Shown: positions 53,502-62,718, counted from the first letter of the stretch. The stretch is DNA of 64,000 nucleotides from Acidobacteriota bacterium (GCA_019244185.1 JAFATB010000019.1:1-64000); one strand, 5' to 3'. The notes: generated from the sequence alone by a model not told the origin. Made by a program: numbers and translations.

Positions 53502-55043
53502 TCAGTGCCCGAGCGGGATGCTTCCCAGCAGGTACTTGAGATCGTCGTCGCGCCAGCGCACGCCGCCGCCGAACGTGAAGGCGGTGTCGTTGAGCGCGTT
53601 GTCGATGCCGCCGGTGATGAAGATGCGCGGCGTGCGCGGCTTCTCGTTGCGGATCGTGTACTCGCCGAAGAGGCGCAGGTGCGGCATGTCGTCGCGGCGC
53701 TTGCCGAAGTCGAACGCCTCGCCGGTGATGCGCAGGCGCGGGTTGTACTGGTAGTCGACGCCCGCGCCGCCGGTCGAGTCGAAGAGGCCGACGCGCACGG
53801 CGAGATCGTCGAGCACCCAGCCGACCTGGCCGGAGATGAGGAAGTCGCGGTCGAACTTGGTCGTCTTCGTGACGATGGTCTGCGACTCGCCGGTGTCGGC
53901 GTTGGTCACGGTCTGCACGTCGAACTTGTCGCGCCGGCGTCCGCGCGGATCGTCGGCGAGGGCGATGTTGTAGAAGCGGTTGTTCTGCGGATTCGGCGTG
54001 AGGCGCACGCCGAGCTCCGCGCGCGAGTTGCCGCCGAAGTCGGGGCTCTGGCCGCCGACTTCCTGCGGCTGGTTCGCGCCGGCGAGATACTCCGACTTGA
54101 TGCCGATGTCGAGGCCGAGGCGGTTCGCGCGGCCGAGCGTTTCCTGCAGCGACTTGACGCCGCTCTCGACGGAGGCGAGCGCACTCGTGAGCCGCTCGTG
54201 CGCCTCGTCGCTGTAGAAGAGTTTGCCGACCGTGCCCTGGCCGCTCTTCACCTGTCCCGTGATGGCGTTGAGGTTGTCGGCGGTCACGCGCAGATCGCCG
54301 GAGAGGCCGCGCAGGTTCTGCACGACGGCGCGGACGTCGTCGCGATTGTCGCCGACGGTTCCGCCGATCTGACTGGCCACGCGATCGATGGAGTTCGCGA
54401 GCCGCGGGATCTCGACGCGCAGCTGCGCGGTGATCTCGCGCGTGTTCGCAAGCGTGGCGTCGACGTTCGCGCGGTTCGCGACGATGAGCGCGCGCACGTC
54501 CGCCGTGATCCCGCGCACGTTCTCGACGATGTCGATGAGGCGCTGCTGTCCTTCCGGTCCGGCCATCACCGTGCGCAGCGACGCCGTGATCGCTTTCACA
54601 TCCGTCGCGATCGCCGCGACCTGGTCGGTGACCTGATCGAACGACGCGGGCGCGGAGCCCTGCAACACGAGCGTCTGTTCCGTGCCGACGGCGGGTGAGT
54701 TCGCGGTGCCGGGCGTGAGCTCGATGTACTTCTCGCCGAGGAGGCCGAGGTTCGCCACTTTCGCGGTCGCGTTCTGATGGAGCGGCACGTCGCCGTCGAT
54801 CTTCATCGTCACTTCGGCGCGGCCGTCGGGCAGCACCTTGATGTCGCTGACGTGACCCTTGCGCACGCCGGCGATGCGCACCGCGGACTCGCGATCGAGT
54901 CCGGCGACGTCGTTGAAGATCGCCTTCACCTCGCGCGCGTTGCCCGAGCGGCGCAGATTGATGTCCTCGATGCGCAGGATGAAGAACCCGAGCACCCCGA
55001 GCGCGACCAGCATCACCAACCCGACTTTTGCTGCAGACGTCAT
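53502..55043 (-). CDS. MCE-domain protein fused to an outer-membrane-like barrel
   Basis: The protein has 513 residues. One N-terminal membrane helix (about 5-24) is followed by an MCE/MlaD lipid-transport domain (about 35-115; VKAIFNDVAGLDRESAVRIAGVRKG, LGLLGEKYIELTPG). A long helical stretch at about 125-300 carries many spaced ITA/DVRA-type coiled segments. The last 210 residues form alternating amphipathic strands (YLAGANQP, AELGVRLTP, LISGQVGWVLDDLAVRVGLF, RLFGEYTIRN, RIFITGGIDNALND). One chain could therefore span from inner to outer membrane. It overlaps maf (ATGA). Confidence 0.85.
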   Translation of the reverse strand: MTSAAKVGLVMLVALGVLGFFILRIEDINLRRSGNAREVKAIFNDVAGLDRESAVRIAGVRKGHVSDIKVLPDGRAEVTMKIDGDVPLHQNATAKVANLGLLGEKYIELTPGTANSPAVGTEQTLVLQGSAPASFDQVTDQVAAIATDVKAITASLRTVMAGPEGQQRLIDIVENVRGITADVRALIVANRANVDATLANTREITAQLRVEIPRLANSIDRVASQIGGTVGDNRDDVRAVVQNLRGLSGDLRVTADNLNAITGQVKSGQGTVGKLFYSDEAHERLTSALASVESGVKSLQETLGRANRLGLDIGIKSEYLAGANQPQEVGGQSPDFGGNSRAELGVRLTPNPQNNRFYNIALADDPRGRRRDKFDVQTVTNADTGESQTIVTKTTKFDRDFLISGQVGWVLDDLAVRVGLFDSTGGAGVDYQYNPRLRITGEAFDFGKRRDDMPHLRLFGEYTIRNEKPRTPRIFITGGIDNALNDTAFTFGGGVRWRDDDLKYLLGSIPLGH

Positions 55044-55633
55044 GGTTCCACTCCGTTGGTTTGTAGAGGATCGATTCCGGCCTTCCGCAACATCAGGAAG
55101 AGCGTAGCAAGCGGTAGTCCGACCACGTTCGTGAAGCTGCCGTGCACGGAGTCGATGAACATCGAGCCGATCCCTTGCACGGCGTACGCCCCCGCCTTGT
55201 CGAGCGGCTCGCCTGTGCGAACGTACCATTCGATGTCGCTCGGCGACATCGGCAGCATCCGCACTTCCGACTCCGACACGCGCGTCTCGCAGTAGCGCAG
55301 GTCGACGTTCTGCAGCGTGACACCCGTATAAACAATGTGCGTGCGTCCGGCGATGGTGGCCAGCATGCGCTCGGCATCGGCGGCGTCGGCCGGTTTCTCG
55401 AGCAGCTCGTCACCATAGAGAACGGTGGTGTCGGCGGCGATGACCCACCGCGACGGATTCGCCGACGCGAGCGCCTGCGCCTTGTCGCGGGAGAGCCGCG
55501 CGACGTACTCCTCCGGCGCCTCGCCTTCCGCGCGCACTTCCGGCACGTGGCTCGGGAGGACGTCGAAGTCGAGGCCGATCATGGCCAGCAGCTCGCGCCG
55601 CCGCGGCGATGCCGAGGCGAGGATGAACTTCAC
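55040..55633 (-). CDS. maf: Maf-family nucleotide pyrophosphatase
   Basis: This house-cleaning nucleoside-triphosphate pyrophosphatase has 197 residues. The family start ILASASPRRRELL and the EEYVARLSRDKAQAL, WVIAADTTVLYGDELLEKP and YAVQGIGSMFIDSVHGSFTNVVGLPL motifs are all present. The aspartate in AADTTV is the catalytic acid. It is translationally coupled to the MCE-barrel gene. Confidence 0.95.
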   Translation of the reverse strand: MKFILASASPRRRELLAMIGLDFDVLPSHVPEVRAEGEAPEEYVARLSRDKAQALASANPSRWVIAADTTVLYGDELLEKPADAADAERMLATIAGRTHIVYTGVTLQNVDLRYCETRVSESEVRMLPMSPSDIEWYVRTGEPLDKAGAYAVQGIGSMFIDSVHGSFTNVVGLPLATLFLMLRKAGIDPLQTNGVEP

Positions 55634-55643
55634 GCGCGCAAGT

Positions 55644-55901
55644 CTATCGCGCGGACTGCCGAACGCGCGCGATGGTCAGCACCACGATGAACCGCGCCTC
55701 GGCCACGATCCGATAGATGATGCGCAGCGCGCCGACGCGGTACGACCAGAGCCCTTTCAGCGGATCGAACAGCGGCGCGCCGGCGATCGGATCGTCGTCG
55801 ATGCGCTGCAGCGCGTCGCGCACGGCCGCGCGCTCGTCGCCGGTCAGCGCGTGAAAGTCGCGCTCGGCCGTCTCGGTGATGCGCAGCCTGTCATTCCACA
55901 T
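55644..55901 (-). CDS. RelE/ParE-family toxin
   Basis: The protein has 85 residues. The RelE-like layout is complete, with ITETAERDFHALTGDERAAV at the start, a central PLKGLWSYRVGALRIIYRI strand pair and a final VVLTIARVRQS strand bearing a basic residue. RelE toxins cleave mRNA at the ribosome, while ParE toxins hit gyrase. Which applies here is unclear. The gene overlaps the antitoxin by 11 bp, with the antitoxin first. Confidence 0.88.
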   Translation of the reverse strand: MWNDRLRITETAERDFHALTGDERAAVRDALQRIDDDPIAGAPLFDPLKGLWSYRVGALRIIYRIVAEARFIVVLTIARVRQSAR

Positions 55902-56151
55902 CGAACAGCTCTTCGACGAGCAGCACTTTCCCCGTGCGCCCTTCTTCTTCCGCGGTCTCGATCTGCGCGTAAAGCAACGGCTCGTTCACGATCTCGATCG
56001 TCTCGCGCAGCGCGAGGTACTCGTCGTACGAGACCAGCATGGCCACCGGGCGCTCGTTGCGCGTGAAGAGCGTCTGCGTGCCGGTGATCTCGCATTCGCT
56101 CACGAGCGCGCGCGCGGCGTCGTCGAGATCGAGCACGTCGATCGTTTTCAT
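55891..56151 (-). CDS. Phd/RelB-type antitoxin
   Basis: The protein has 86 residues. It begins MKTIDVLDLDDAARALVSEC and has TLFTRNERPVAMLVSYDEYLALRETIEIV, the Phd/YefM-type DNA-binding half. An acidic C-terminal helix (AQIETAEEEGRTGKVL) would wrap the toxin. It is expected to repress its own promoter. It sits 8 bp from the galU stop, an insertion of a toxin pair within a housekeeping gene row. Confidence 0.85.
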   Translation of the reverse strand: MKTIDVLDLDDAARALVSECEITGTQTLFTRNERPVAMLVSYDEYLALRETIEIVNEPLLYAQIETAEEEGRTGKVLLVEELFDVE

Positions 56152-56159
56152 CGCGTCGC

Positions 56160-57071
56160 TTACGAGGCCGCGACGGTCTCGCTCTCCGGCGCGGTGACCG
56201 CGGGCGGCGCGGCCACGCTCTCGAGGTATGCGCGGAACTCGCGCGCGAGCTGCGGGTGGCGCAGCGCGTAATCAACGGTCGCTTTGAGGTAGCCGAGCTT
56301 CTCGCCGGCGTCGTAGCGCGTGCCTTCGAAGACGTAGCCGTAGAAGTCGCCCTGCTGCACGAGCGCGCGCAGCGCATCCGTGAGCTGGATCTCGCCGCCC
56401 GCGCCGCGTTCCGTTTGCTCGATGAGCGGGAACACTTCCGGCGGCAGGATGTAGCGGCCGATGATGGCGTAGCGCGACGGCGCGTTCGCCTTCGGCTTCT
56501 CGACCATGTCCGTGACTTTGAAGCGCCGTCCGCTCTCCAGCTCGCCCGCGACGATGCCGTAGCGCGACGTTTCTTCGGCGGAGACTTCCATCAGCGCGAT
56601 GACCGGCCGGCCCGTCTCCTCAAACACCCGGCGCATCTGCAGCAGACACGGCTCCTCGGCGAGGATGACGTCGTCCGGCAGCACGACCGCGAACGGATGA
56701 TTGCCGACGGCGTCGCGCGCGGTGAGCACCGCGTGCCCGAGGCCGAGCGCTTCCTTCTGGCGGACGGAGATGAGATCGACCATGCGGCTGACCAGATCGA
56801 CTTCCGCGAGGAGATCGTGTTTGTTGCGCTCGCGCAGCGAACGTTCGAGCTCCGCGGTGCGGTCGAAGTGATCGAGGATCGTGTCCTTCCCCTTCGAGGT
56901 CACGATCACGAGTTTGTTCATGCCGGAGTCGCGCGCTTCCTCGATGCCGTACTGGAGGATCGGCTTGTCGACGAGCGGCAGCATCTCCTTCGGGATGACT
57001 TTCGTCGCCGGAAAGAAGCGGGTGCCGAAGCCGGCGCAGGGGAAGACGCACGTGCGTAGCGTGTCGGTCAT
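56160..57071 (-). CDS. galU: UTP--glucose-1-phosphate uridylyltransferase
   Basis: The enzyme makes UDP-glucose for polysaccharide and envelope synthesis. It has 303 residues. The nucleotidyltransferase start is VFPCAGFGTRFFPATKVIPKEML, followed by PILQYGIEEARDSGM, HAVLTARDAVGNHPFAVVLPDD, VEKPKANAPSRYAIIGRYILPPEVF and an EGTRYDAGEKLGYLKA end. The start is ATG 57071, with a TATGCT box 11 bases upstream. Longer readings run into the AT-richer intergenic region and are not credible. Confidence 0.96.
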   Translation of the reverse strand: MTDTLRTCVFPCAGFGTRFFPATKVIPKEMLPLVDKPILQYGIEEARDSGMNKLVIVTSKGKDTILDHFDRTAELERSLRERNKHDLLAEVDLVSRMVDLISVRQKEALGLGHAVLTARDAVGNHPFAVVLPDDVILAEEPCLLQMRRVFEETGRPVIALMEVSAEETSRYGIVAGELESGRRFKVTDMVEKPKANAPSRYAIIGRYILPPEVFPLIEQTERGAGGEIQLTDALRALVQQGDFYGYVFEGTRYDAGEKLGYLKATVDYALRHPQLAREFRAYLESVAAPPAVTAPESETVAAS

Positions 57072-57496
57072 GAGCGGGGGTAAGCATACAGCGAGCGTCC
57101 GCGCGGCAGAAACGCGCGCTTCCGCGGAGCGCGCGGACACGGACGTGTCACGGAACCGCGTCCGCGCTGCAAAGCAGGCGCGGAAATCCGAAGCGGCGAT
57201 TCGCTTCCCTGAATTGAATTTCCGAATTTCCGCTTCCAATTCCGTAATGCCGCACAATGAATTTCTCAGCCATTGAATAAAACCTGCTGAAATACAGGTG
57301 TAACAACCGTGACCGTTCCGTGCAAATCGCGTTCAATGAACGAGATGCGTAATTACAGGCCATTGAAGAAATGCGCTGTACACCGTTCGTTCACAATGCA
57401 TTGAAGGCGTTGGCCCACAATGAGTTCCGCGACATGGCACGAGCGGCTGCGATCGTGCACTGAGAGCGACTCCGAAAATTCGAAAGGAGTCGAAGA
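57072..57496. other. AT-richer intergenic region upstream of the TonB receptor
   Basis: This 425-bp region is noticeably richer in A and T than its surroundings, mainly after 57185. No gene is visible. It holds the CAATG/CATTG motif cluster (57253-57423) and ends in a strong AAAGGAG ribosome site before ATG 57497. It probably carries the promoter and control sites of the receptor gene and the galU promoter at its left end. Confidence 0.7.
57253..57423. promoter_or_regulatory. Cluster of repeated CAATG / CATTG motifs
   Basis: The cluster contains CACAATGA at 57253 and 57416, CACAATG at 57392, TTCAATGA at 57332, CCATTGAA at 57270 and 57360, and GCATTGAA at 57398. Seven related copies in both orientations within 171 bp upstream of one gene suggest binding sites for a regulator. 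Confidence 0.5.
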
Positions 57497-60400
57497 ATGA
57501 GACAACGCCCCATCGTCCGATCATCGCTCTCTCTCTTCACCGCGCTGCTCGCGTCACTGCTCGTGACCGTCAGCGCATTCGCTCAGCTGCAGACCGGCAA
57601 CATCTTCGGTACCGTCAAAGGTGCCGACGGCGCCGTGCTGCCCGGAGTCACCGTCACCCTCTCCGGCGTCGGCGCGCCGCAGACGACGGTCACCGACGAA
57701 ACTGGACGCTTCCGCTTCATCAGCCTCTCTCCCGCCACCTACACGCTCAAGGCCGAACTGGCCGGCTACGGCACGGCGTCGCGGAGCGGCGTCACCGTCA
57801 ACATCGGCCGCAATGCCGACGTCGAGATGAAACTCAGCCCCTCGATCTCGGACGCGATCGTGGTCACGTCGGACGCGCCGCTGCTCGACACGCGCAAGAC
57901 CGGCACCGGCAACGACGTGCCGCGCGTGGAGCTCGAGAAGATCCCGTCGGCGCGCGACCCGTGGGTCATCCTGCAGCAGACGCCCGGCGTCTCGATGGAC
58001 CGCAACAACGTCGGCGGCAACGAGTCCGGCCAGCAGTCGGTGTACGTGTCGAAAGGCACGGTCGGCACGCAGGCGACGTGGAACGTCGACGGCGTCAATG
58101 TCACGGACTTCGCCGCGACCGGCTCTTCGCCTTCCTACTACGACTTCGACTCGTTCGAGGAAATGCAGATCACGACCGGCGGCTCCGACCCGCGCATCAT
58201 GACGCCGGGCGTGCAGCTGAACATGGTCACCAAGCGCGGCACGAACGACTTCAACGGCTCGGCGCGCTATTACCGCACGTCCAACGCCTGGCAGGCCGAC
58301 CCGCGCATTCCGTCCGAGGCGTCGTCGTACCTCGCGCGCGTCAACGAGATCAACGGCATCAGCGACGCCGGCGGCGAAGTCGGCGGCCCGATCATCAAGG
58401 ACAAGCTCTGGTTCTGGGGTGGATACGGCAAGCAGAACATCAACATCCTGTCGGCGTCGATCGTCGCGGGCGCCCGCTTCCAGGACAAGACGCTGCTCAA
58501 AAACGAGAACCTCAAGTTCAACGCTCAGCCGTGGGCGTCGAACAGCCTCACGTTCGTCGACCAATTCGGCGACAAGATCAAGCTCGGTCGCAACGTCAGC
58601 ACGACCCGCTTCCCCGCCAGCGCGTGGAACCAGGACAACCGCTACGACAACGGCACCGGCAGCCTCACCGATCCGACGCTGCTCAAGGTGGAAGACACGC
58701 AGCTCTTCGGCTCGAACCTCTATTTCACCGGCCTCGTTTCGAAGGTGCAGGGCGGCTTCCAGCTCATCGCCGACAACGGCAAGGGCTGCCGGACGTTCGA
58801 CTGCGGCATGGACACGCTTCCCGCCTACATCAGTGAAGCGGACGGCGGCGCGTTCGAGCGCAGCTACCTCAGCGTCGAAGGCCTCCGCCCGCAGACACAG
58901 TACCGCCTCGACGGCTCGGCGTTCCTGAACACGGGCGCGATCAATCACGAGCTGAAGTTCGGTTACGGCTACCGCGAAGCGAAGGTCACCTCGCGCACCG
59001 CGTGGCCGGGCGGCGAATACACCGACCTCTATTCCGAGACCGGCGGCACCGACGTCGTCGCGCTCCAGCGCTTCCCGCTCCTCACGTTCTTCTCGAAATC
59101 GACCGATGCGTACATCGGCGACACGATGCTCCTCGGCAATCTGACCGTGCAGGCGGCCCTCCGCTTCGACCAGCAGAAGGGCGGCAACAGCGCCGGCGTC
59201 GCACAGGCGAACCCGGTCATTCCGGAGGTCCTGCCGACGATCAACTTCGACGCCGCGACCGGCCTGACGTGGCGCAATGTCTCGCCCCGCATCGGCATCA
59301 CGTACGCCCTCGGCGCGGATCGCCGCACGCTGCTGCGCGCCGGCTACAACCGCTATGTCGATCAGATGTCGGCGACCACGGTCACACCCACATCCGCCGG
59401 CGCCTATTCACTGGTCTACTACTACTTCAACGATCTCAATCACGACAAGATCGCGCAGCACGACGAGATCGACTTCGACTACGGTCCGCTCGCATTCGGC
59501 GGCTTCGATCCCTCCAATCCCACCGCCAGCACCGCGTTCACGCGCTGGGACCACAATCTCAAGGCGCCGACCACCGATGAAATCCTCCTCGGCGGCGAGC
59601 GCGAAATCCTCACGAACTTCAGCGTCGGCGTGAACCTCACCTACCGCAAACTGCGCGACTTCATCGGCACGTACGGCGAGAAGCACCAGGGCCAGAGCGA
59701 CTTCCTCACCTCCGCTGATTACGTGCAGGCCGCGCCGGTCACCGCGACGCTGCCGAACGGACAGACCCGTTCGCTCACGTATTACCAGCTCGCGCCGGGC
59801 GTCGCCGTTCCGGTCTACAGCGTCATCCGCAACATCCCCGATTACTCGCAGACCTACAAAGGCCTCGAGCTGAATCTCATCAAGCGCATGTCGAACCGCT
59901 GGATGATGCGCGGCAACCTCACACTGCAGGACTGGACGCAGGACGCCGGCCCCGGCGCCTCCGCCGATCCGACGCTGCAGCGCACGACGCAGGGCTCCGG
60001 CTTCTTCACCGCCTGCCTCACCTGCGACGGCTCGGTCATCTATCAGTCGACCGGCTCGGGCAGCAAGGGCAACGTCTACATCAACTCGAAGTGGTCGACG
60101 AGCCTCACCGGCCTCTATCAGATTCCGATCGTCGAGACCTCGCTCGGCTTCAACCTCAATTCGCGTCAGGGTTACGCGCTGCCGTACGTCTGGCTCGTGC
60201 GTCCGCCGACGGGTGAAGGCACGAAGGCGCTCATCGCCACCGAAGACGTCGACAGCGTGCGCCTCCCGAACGTGACGCAGCTCGACATGAACCTGTCGAA
60301 GGACTTCCGCGTCCACGGCGTCGGCTTCACGGTCTCCGTCGATGCGTTCAACATCCTCAACAGCAACACGATCCTGCAGCGCAATGTCACACAGCTCAAC

Positions 60401-60499
60401 TCCCAGGCCAATGTCAGCACTCCGGCCCTGTCGTCGAACCGGGTCGCGGAGGTGATGTCGCCGCGCGTCTTCCGCCTCGGTGCGCGGTTCTCTTTCTAG
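57497..60499 (+). CDS. TonB-dependent receptor, Oar-like, with carboxypeptidase-regulatory domain
   Basis: The protein has 1000 residues. The signal peptide ends at about residue 30 (VTVSAFAQ). A carboxypeptidase-regulatory-like beta domain follows (about 32-115; GNIFGTVKGADGAVLPGVTVTL, TVTDETGRFRFISLSPATYTL). The plug is at about 120-250 (VWNVDG-type NVDGVNVTDFAATG, VQLNMVTKRGTNDFNG). A long barrel ends in phenylalanine (LGARFSF). Such receptors are numerous in Acidobacteriota and Myxococcota and import unknown large substrates. A strong ribosome site, an AT-richer upstream region and a terminator at 60522 mark it as its own unit. Confidence 0.95.
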   Translation: MRQRPIVRSSLSLFTALLASLLVTVSAFAQLQTGNIFGTVKGADGAVLPGVTVTLSGVGAPQTTVTDETGRFRFISLSPATYTLKAELAGYGTASRSGVTVNIGRNADVEMKLSPSISDAIVVTSDAPLLDTRKTGTGNDVPRVELEKIPSARDPWVILQQTPGVSMDRNNVGGNESGQQSVYVSKGTVGTQATWNVDGVNVTDFAATGSSPSYYDFDSFEEMQITTGGSDPRIMTPGVQLNMVTKRGTNDFNGSARYYRTSNAWQADPRIPSEASSYLARVNEINGISDAGGEVGGPIIKDKLWFWGGYGKQNINILSASIVAGARFQDKTLLKNENLKFNAQPWASNSLTFVDQFGDKIKLGRNVSTTRFPASAWNQDNRYDNGTGSLTDPTLLKVEDTQLFGSNLYFTGLVSKVQGGFQLIADNGKGCRTFDCGMDTLPAYISEADGGAFERSYLSVEGLRPQTQYRLDGSAFLNTGAINHELKFGYGYREAKVTSRTAWPGGEYTDLYSETGGTDVVALQRFPLLTFFSKSTDAYIGDTMLLGNLTVQAALRFDQQKGGNSAGVAQANPVIPEVLPTINFDAATGLTWRNVSPRIGITYALGADRRTLLRAGYNRYVDQMSATTVTPTSAGAYSLVYYYFNDLNHDKIAQHDEIDFDYGPLAFGGFDPSNPTASTAFTRWDHNLKAPTTDEILLGGEREILTNFSVGVNLTYRKLRDFIGTYGEKHQGQSDFLTSADYVQAAPVTATLPNGQTRSLTYYQLAPGVAVPVYSVIRNIPDYSQTYKGLELNLIKRMSNRWMMRGNLTLQDWTQDAGPGASADPTLQRTTQGSGFFTACLTCDGSVIYQSTGSGSKGNVYINSKWSTSLTGLYQIPIVETSLGFNLNSRQGYALPYVWLVRPPTGEGTKALIATEDVDSVRLPNVTQLDMNLSKDFRVHGVGFTVSVDAFNILNSNTILQRNVTQLNSQANVSTPALSSNRVAEVMSPRVFRLGARFSF

Positions 60500-60521
60500 A
60501 TTTCAGTTTCAGCGTTGCGAC

Positions 60522-60558
60522 GGGCCCGCCGGTTCATTCCGGCGGGCCCTTTGTATTT
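60522..60558 (+). terminator. Intrinsic terminator after the TonB receptor
   Basis: GGGCCCGCCGG (60522-60532) and CCGGCGGGCCC (60539-60549) pair perfectly around TTCATT, followed by TTTGTATTT. Confidence 0.9.
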
Positions 60559-60624
60559 GTGCGCGGGTGATGGCGGCGCGTTTGCTAGGGCCGCGTATGG
60601 TAAAACTGTCGACCATCGGCCACC

Positions 60625-62556
60625 ATGCGTAAAGTCCTGATTCTCCTCGCGCTCGTCGTCACGACGAGCTCTCTCTCCGCGCAATGGCGCCGCGCAGGTC
60701 TCTTCGGCGCCGACGTGCGCGCCCTCATCGCCGATCCCGCTTCCCCCGACACGCTCTACCTCGGCACGAGCGGCGGCGAGGTGTACGTCTCCCGCGACGG
60801 CGCACAGACGTGGGTCACGCCGCGCAACGGCACGCCGTTCCCCGGCTACGTCGTCGACAACCTCGTCATCGATCGCGAGGGAAAACTGTGGGCGGCATCG
60901 TGGGGCCTCTGGGGCGGCGGCGTGATCGCGGTGTCGAACGACGGCGGCCGCACGTGGACGCGCCGCGACGCGGGACTCGAGGACTTTTCCGTGCGCGCGA
61001 TCGCGGTCGATCCGAACGACGCGAGCTTCGTGCTCGTCGGCGGCCTCACCGGCGTCTACGCGAGCCACGACGGCGGCACGACGTGGGCACAACTCTCCGA
61101 TCAGGTGAACGTCGAGTCGCTGGCCATCGACCCGCGCTCGCACGACCGCATCTTCATCGGCACGTGGCGCCAGGGCTGGCGCACCGACGACGGCGGCAAG
61201 ACGTGGAAGCACATCGACGAGGGGATGGTCCTCGACACCGACATGTTCTCGATCACCGTCGATCCGGAGAAGCCGGACAACGTCTGGGTGGCGACGTGCG
61301 GCTGGGTCTACAACTCGCAGAACGGCGGCGACAACTGGACGCGCTACCGCGACGGCTTCAACAACCGCCGCATCCATGATGTGGAGATCGACCCGTGCGA
61401 CAAGACGACCGTGTACGCGGGCTCGGTCGCGGGTCTCTATCGCTCCGACGACAACGGGAAGAGCTGGTACGCGGTGTCGGATGAAGGGCTGGTCGTGAAC
61501 TCGATCGTGCTGCACGCGCAGCGGCCGAACCGCATCGTGCTCGCCGTCGAAGGCGACGGCGTGTACGTGTCGAACGATCGCGGCAAGTCGTTCGCGCGCA
61601 CGAGCGACGGGCTGCACAACCTGCGCATCGCCACGATCGCGCCCGATCCGTTCCAGAAGAATCGCGTCTACTCCGCGGTGGTCTTCGGCGGCGCGGCATC
61701 CGGCATCTACCGCTCCGACGACGCGGGCCGCACGTGGGATCGCGCGAGCAAGACGCAGCTGCCCGAGGTGCTGTCGCTCGCGATCGCATCGGAAGCGGAT
61801 GCGGACGTGAAGTTCATCGCCGGCACGGAAAAGGGCTTCTTCTGGAGCAACGACGCGATCGAGTGGACGCAGGCGGAACCGTCCGGCTTCCCGATCCGCG
61901 TCGACAAAATCCTGCGCTTCAATCGCACGCGCTCGTTCGCCGCAACCGCGGAAGGGGTCTTCACGACGCGCGACGGCGGCAAGACGTGGTACCGCCTCGC
62001 CGGCGCAACGAATCGCGCCACCGACATCGCCATCGGCTCCATCGACGGGAAGAAGGCGCTCGTCGCCCTGACAAACGCGGGCCTGGAAGTCTTCGACGGG
62101 CAATCATGGATCGCGATCGCCGACGCGCCGACGCGCGGCCGCACGATCGCCGTCCGCAGCATCGACGGCTCCGACGTGATCTTCATCGCCGGCGCGCAAG
62201 GCGTGAAAGCAGGCTCGCTCGTCGAGCGCAAGTGGCAGCCGTCCATCGCTCCCGACGCGACGCTCGCCGCGGTCTACGGCGGCAGCCGCAGCAGCGGCCA
62301 GATGCTGTTCCTCACCTCACGCCAGCAACGCGAGATCCTCGTCGGCGAACCGTCCGACGCACAATGGAACGAGCTGACGCTCCCCACCGGCAATACGGAA
62401 GTGACGTCGATCGTCCCCGATCCGTTCGCCGTCGACCGCTATTACGTCGGCACCCTCGGCGAAGGCGTCTTCGTCTACGAAGGCAAGACCCGCCGCTATA
62501 CCGCACCCGCCAACCAGGAACGCGCGCAGCTGACGCCGGCGGGCACAGGGAACTAG
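60625..62556 (+). CDS. Secreted BNR/sialidase-like beta-propeller protein
   Basis: The protein has 643 residues. A signal peptide (MRKVLILLALVVTTSSLSAQ) is followed by many Asp-box (BNR) repeats of the form S-x-D-x-G-x-T-W: SRDGAQTW, SNDGGRTW, SHDGGTTW, TDDGGKTW, SQNGGDNW, SDDNGKSW, SNDRGKSF, SDDAGRTW, TRDGGKTW. This marks a large beta-propeller of the VPS10/YCF48-like type. No sialidase catalytic set is recognisable. It is probably an exported binding or scaffolding protein. It ends near inverted-repeat element 3. Confidence 0.9.
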   Translation: MRKVLILLALVVTTSSLSAQWRRAGLFGADVRALIADPASPDTLYLGTSGGEVYVSRDGAQTWVTPRNGTPFPGYVVDNLVIDREGKLWAASWGLWGGGVIAVSNDGGRTWTRRDAGLEDFSVRAIAVDPNDASFVLVGGLTGVYASHDGGTTWAQLSDQVNVESLAIDPRSHDRIFIGTWRQGWRTDDGGKTWKHIDEGMVLDTDMFSITVDPEKPDNVWVATCGWVYNSQNGGDNWTRYRDGFNNRRIHDVEIDPCDKTTVYAGSVAGLYRSDDNGKSWYAVSDEGLVVNSIVLHAQRPNRIVLAVEGDGVYVSNDRGKSFARTSDGLHNLRIATIAPDPFQKNRVYSAVVFGGAASGIYRSDDAGRTWDRASKTQLPEVLSLAIASEADADVKFIAGTEKGFFWSNDAIEWTQAEPSGFPIRVDKILRFNRTRSFAATAEGVFTTRDGGKTWYRLAGATNRATDIAIGSIDGKKALVALTNAGLEVFDGQSWIAIADAPTRGRTIAVRSIDGSDVIFIAGAQGVKAGSLVERKWQPSIAPDATLAAVYGGSRSSGQMLFLTSRQQREILVGEPSDAQWNELTLPTGNTEVTSIVPDPFAVDRYYVGTLGEGVFVYEGKTRRYTAPANQERAQLTPAGTGN

Positions 62557-62568
62557 GCCCCCGGTAGA

Positions 62569-62718
62569 GACCGACCGGGAGCGCCTCCGGCGGGCCGGCG
62601 CGGCCGGCAGCGCTGAGGGCATAGCCAGACTGCACGTGCGGCTGCCCTGAACGTGTTTGTGCGCAGCAATCAGCGCTGCCGGCCGTGCCGGCCCGCCGGA
62701 GGCGCTCCTCGTCGGTCC
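62569..62718. repeat. Long intergenic inverted-repeat element, copy 3 (inner right arm replaced)
   Basis: The outer arms (about 48 bases: GACCGACC, GAGCGCCTCCGGCGG, GCCGGCAGCGCTGA) pair almost completely. The inner left arm (GGGCATAGCC, GCACGTGCGGCTGCCCTGA) has no partner on the right side. It fills the gap between convergent genes and ends directly at the TAA of the 62719 gene. Confidence 0.88.
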
